Origin: Rhizomucor pusillus
Taxonomy: Eukaryota; Mucoromycota; Mucoromycetes; Mucorales; Lichtheimiaceae
Reading direction: 5' to 3'
Length of the DNA stretch: 61,819 nucleotides
Assembly: GCA_900175165.2 (NCBI GenBank)
Contig: FWWN02000596.1
Coordinates: 1-61,819, forward strand
The notes under the pieces were generated by a model, which was not told the DNA's origin, made no database searches, and worked only from the letters and a program-made list of their open reading frames with translations. Shown here piece after piece: positions 58,507 through 61,819 of this stretch. The position numbers and the translations under genes are program-made. Position 1 is the stretch's first letter. Every line of letters starts with the position of its first letter.

Positions 58507-59977
58507 TCAAATTGACGATTCAACAAGTTGAACGTTGTATTGTTCGAGACAACTTTCAGAAGGGTACGTTGCTGAGTCCGAGAGAGAAATGTTGCGTCCG
58601 AAGAAAATACCTATTGATCTGTTCTTCGTTAGGCGAACGTTGAAATCAGAACGTTTTATGAGGAATAAATACACAAAAGACACGACGTGAAGCTGTGGAA
58701 AATCACATATATCGTGAATAATACGCTGGAAACATACTATGTTGAAAATGAAATGAGCTGCATCGGCTATTTTAAGCATACGTTTCTTCGATTTGAAAAA
58801 GTCTACAAATCCGAGAAACAGGACAAACAGCTCCAGATGATGATGAAAAGACTTGAAGAGAGATGTTTTACGGTGATGTAGTCAGACGCAGTCAAGCTAC
58901 TGATTCAAAACAAACTGATAAAGGTGAGTGACTATAATGTAATATGTCTACATGCTCTTGCTTATTGATCCATATATAGCAACAAAAGGCACCGTATAAG
59001 AAGATGCTCTGCAATACCATACAGTATAAAAGGATAAGCAGGCCGTGATTCTACGGAATCGTCCAGTGCACCTGCGGCCCGAGTAGCGACAGAAATCTTC
59101 AAAAGAGGCAGGGAAGAGGATGAGGCCGGCAAGAAAACGATCAAGAAGGTCAAGAAGCTGATGCCGAACGATATATCAAGAACTTGGCGCTTCCGCAGAA
59201 AGTGTGCCAGCTATTCATGGCATTGTAAGTAGTGTCAATTTTTTGCTTCGTCGTCCATTTCAACTGTGCTACCTGTCATATGTCAACTCATATACTCATT
59301 TATCATTAGTGGGTACCAATAAGATTGGATTTGTCTCATGCCGACATCTTCCCAAAAAGATTCCAGCCAAGTATCGAAAAGCTGGCGCAAGAATTAGAAG
59401 TTCCTTTGGCAATATGATCAAAAGAGATGAGCGATCGTTTCTTTTGAAGCTGGCTGGAGTCAAGTCTCTCGCCGAGATAGAACTTCTGATAAAATCAATT
59501 CCTTCGGTGTCGCTCTTATTGCGCTATCGAAGCTGTAAGTCGATTTCTGTCATGGAAATCCAGTTTTTGACTCGCAACACAGGATTGTTCTTTGGCAAAA
59601 TGGTCGATTGCAAGATACATCCCACGATGCGGGGTGGTATCAGACCCACCTTGTGCAGATGTTCTCGACTCTGTATCTTTATCGTATGATCGCTACAGAG
59701 CAAAGAGGTAGCACCTACTGCGAAGTTTGAGTGGGGTACGTTGGAACTCAAATTATTCCTATTACATTTTAGAACAGAGCGCCATACAACGCCATCAGAC
59801 ACCTGAAATAAAAAAAAAATCAAGAAAATCGAAGAGAAGGAGAAGGAAGTGAAGGTGGATCTACTGCTCTTCACCAAAGTGTATGGCGACATCTTCGCGT
59901 ACGAATATAAACCCACGGATGCCTCGGAAAACGACATCCAGTCTGACGTCCGAAAGCGACAACAACGTTTAATTTAG
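58507..59977. pseudogene. Broken protein-coding remnants of unknown family
   Basis: Several protein-like pieces survive in different frames. Minus strand 58530-58370: RQFENREEQKQAAQVIAHRD, then GYAVYDDEVQQRSSFVRAVS. Plus strand about 59095-59220: EIFKRGREEDEAGKKTIKKV and (other frame) AERYIKNLALPQKVCQLFMA, then WVPIRLDLSHADIFPKRFQP after a possible GTAAGT-TAG intron. Plus strand 59812-59977: VKVDLLLFTKVYGDIFAYEY, then KPTDASENDIQSDVRKRQQR and a stop followed by AATAAA at 59992. The pieces do not join into an intact gene. I do not recognise the family; multicopy fungal ORFs are one possibility. Confidence 0.4.
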
Positions 59978-60650
59978 CTCTGCAATGACTGAATAAACTC
60001 TTCATACAAAAAAAACGTTCTAATGCAAATGTGTTTTACAATTATACACGCTATCATGATAATTACTAAGAAACAATTGTTTGTGAATTGAAATTAATGT
60101 ATACGCAAAGCAAAAGCTTGACACAACATTTCCGGTGCGCTCAATAAGGGCGATACTCCTACAAAGACTGCCATCCATGCATCTCACGATGGAGGTCGCT
60201 AAAGTTTCCGACTGGTCGCTGCGCCGTCAATTCTATCACCTGACCTCCCTGTTTTTGATGCTTCATGAGGGCGTCGATAAGGAACCAATGTGATGGCTGA
60301 TCTAAAGTGCATGGTGGCAAAGTGAATGCATGAGCGGAATTTTTCATCCACGTAGACGGCATTTGTTTACGGTGCTAACCCCTGAAAATTGCCAGAAAGT
60401 AAAAAGTCTCGAGCGAGCCGCAGCTTTGTTAGCAAGAGATCTCCCGATATGATAGCCGACGCACGCACGCAGCATGCATTGCGGCTCACTGGAACGAGCT
60501 TTCCTCTTTCGTCAGCTTCGTCATCCGCTTTTCCTTATTGATATGCCTTTTGGAGCCCAGACGCGCAGATGCGCACTCGAAGAACCATCATTGGGGAAAA
60601 CCCTTGCCGCTAAAAGAACCCACTTCTTCCTCGCGTCTCTGTAAGGCAAC
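59978..60650. other. Upstream region of the eEF2 gene
   Basis: About 670 bases with no coding signal. The last 150 bases are pyrimidine-rich (60490-60540, cttcctcgcgtctctg at 60627) with no TATA, consistent with a strongly expressed translation-factor promoter and a short leader. Confidence 0.4.
59992..59997 (+). terminator. Poly(A)-type signal after the broken ORF
   Basis: AATAAA 14 bases after the stop of the surviving frame at 59812-59977. Its presence suggests the remnant was once a transcribed gene. Confidence 0.35.
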
Positions 60651-61819
60651 ATGGGTAAGTTACGATCTAGTTGTAATTCCATCCATCCAACCTGGAGGAA
60701 AATGGATGGATGGATGGACGAACAGTAGCTGGATGGATGCAATTTGTTAACTTTGAGATTTTCCTTTAATTTTTTCCCTCCACTGATACCTTATCTCGCT
60801 CAATGTAGTGGTATGTGATGGAAATGACTATGAACATGCTCGGTGCAAACGTTCAGTGAAGCTCACAATATGTTGCTTTTCAATAGAATTTTACTATTGA
60901 GGAGATTCGCGGTCTGATGGTACGAGCTATTTGTTAAATCGCATATACATATGCAGCGATTAACGGCGTTGCTGTTTAGGACCGTGTTACGAACGTCCGT
61001 AATATGTCCGTCATTGCCCACGTCGATCACGGTAAATCCACCTTGACCGACTCCTTGGTCTCCAAGGCCGGTATTATATCTGCTGGTCGTGCTGGTGAGA
61101 CCCGTTTCATGGACACCCGTAAAGACGAACAAGAGCGTGGTATCACTATCAAGTCCACTGCTATCTCCATGTACTTCGCCTTGGAGCACGAAGAGGACAT
61201 CAAGGAAATCAAGGGCCAGAAGACCGAAGGTATGAATCAACTATAAAAACAGCAATGCTTGTTGCTATGTTACTAATGATATGATGCGACGATTAGGTTC
61301 TTCTTTCTTGATCAACTTGATTGACTCTCCCGGTCACGTTGACTTCTCTTCTGAAGTCACTGCTGCCCTACGTGTCACTGACGGTGCTCTCGTCGTTGTC
61401 GACTGTATTGAAGGCGTCTGCGTCCAGACTGAGACTGTCTTGCGTCAGGCCCTTGGTGAGCGTATCAAGCCCGTTGTCTGTATCAACAAGGTTGATCGTG
61501 CCCTTCTCGAACTCCAATTGGACAAGGAGGAATTGTACAACGTAAGATAAGATATCTCGTTACTTATTGGAGCACTGTGCTTAGATGAATATCCCTACAT
61601 GTAGGCTTTCTCCCGTACCATTGAATCCGTTAATGTCATCATCGCCACCTACTTCGATGAGGCTCTCGGTGATGTTCAGGTCTACCCCGAAAAGGGTACC
61701 GTTGCTTTCGCCTCCGGTCTTCACGGTTGGGGTTTCACCCTTCGTCAGTTCGCCGTCCGTTACTCCAAGAAGTTCGGTGTTGACAAGGAGAAGATGATGC
61801 AGCGTCTCTGGGGTGAGAA
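60651..61819 (+). CDS. EFT1: Translation elongation factor 2 (eEF2), 5' part
   Basis: Exons 60651-60654, 60809-60810, 60887-60919, 60980-61229, 61297-61541 and 61605-61819, running off the window. The joined start reads [13 protein letters not shown], then [20 protein letters not shown] (G1), [20 protein letters not shown] (switch I), [15 protein letters not shown] (G3) and [15 protein letters not shown] (G4). This is the GTPase domain of eEF2, which drives ribosomal translocation. Codon bias is very strong. The ATG sits in a good context (gcaacATGG). Residues MVN are spread over three exons, one of only two bases; the alternative direct splice from exon 1 to 60887 meets a stop within six codons. 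The C-terminal domains and diphthamide His lie outside the window. Confidence 0.93.
60680..60738. repeat. Inverted ATCC/GGAT tracts in eEF2 intron 1
   Basis: ccatccatccaa (60683-60694) is followed about 15 bases later by ggatggatggatgg (60704-60717) and again ggatggatg (60731-60739). The two arms are complementary and could fold the middle of the 154-nt intron into a hairpin between its donor and the 2-nt exon. Confidence 0.6.

Overview
The window looks like nuclear DNA of a filamentous fungus, most probably an early-diverging one (Mucoromycota, Mucorales-like). This is an inference from three things: many short introns (mostly about 50-75 nt, GTAAGT/GTATGT donors, CTNAY-type branch sites), typical fungal housekeeping proteins, and gene-poor stretches holding relics of DIRS-type retroelements, a Helitron tail and Tc1/mariner (IS630-type) elements. 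No tRNA, rRNA or CRISPR was recognised. Three ambiguous bases (11036, 34038, 34383) all fall in repetitive DNA.

Layout. 1-3098: degenerate retroelement sequence. 3099-4803: a divergent CDK1/2-type kinase. 4804-7203: transposon relics, including a Helitron helicase tail. 7204-8735: a tiny glycine/arginine-rich ORF convergent with the splicing factor gene PRPF38B. 8736-13595: repeats and empty DNA. 13596-15936: UTP5/WDR43. 18355-18747: a puzzling small spliced candidate. 19335-20888: ARP9. 21195-22330: a second copy of a long repeat plus retroelement debris. 22917-27558: a large DH-domain RhoGEF-like protein convergent with the ER J-protein ERJ5. 28999-31473: RPS2 convergent with a xylose-reductase-type aldo-keto reductase. 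33109-34697: a decayed but structurally complete Tc1/mariner element. 35178-40592: SMG6 (PIN nuclease of NMD) and a SET methyltransferase, divergent. 41722-44604: a CC2D1/Lgd ESCRT-III regulator. 45088-48202: a hypothetical protein, nucleoside diphosphate kinase and a sugar-phosphate-type transporter. 50568-51779: an intronless Ser/Thr kinase. 51780-60650: gene-poor DNA with repeats and broken ORFs. 60651-61819: the 5' part of eEF2, cut by the window edge.

The genes do not form a metabolic cluster. The mix is ordinary core biology: splicing (PRPF38B), ribosome assembly and translation (UTP5, RPS2, eEF2), chromatin (ARP9), mRNA decay (SMG6), ER folding (ERJ5), endosomal sorting (CC2D1), signalling (two kinases, RhoGEF-like protein) and nucleotide/sugar metabolism. 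I see no defence system or biosynthetic cluster.

The most unusual signals are at the level of gene structure. The conserved N-terminus of eEF2 can only be read if a 2-nt microexon is spliced in. PRPF38B needs a 12-nt and the transporter a 19-nt microexon. Two introns use GC-AG ends. Two convergent genes share a TTAA stop palindrome. The CDK has DLG in place of DFG. Splice sites were deduced by reading frame and homology, without transcript data.
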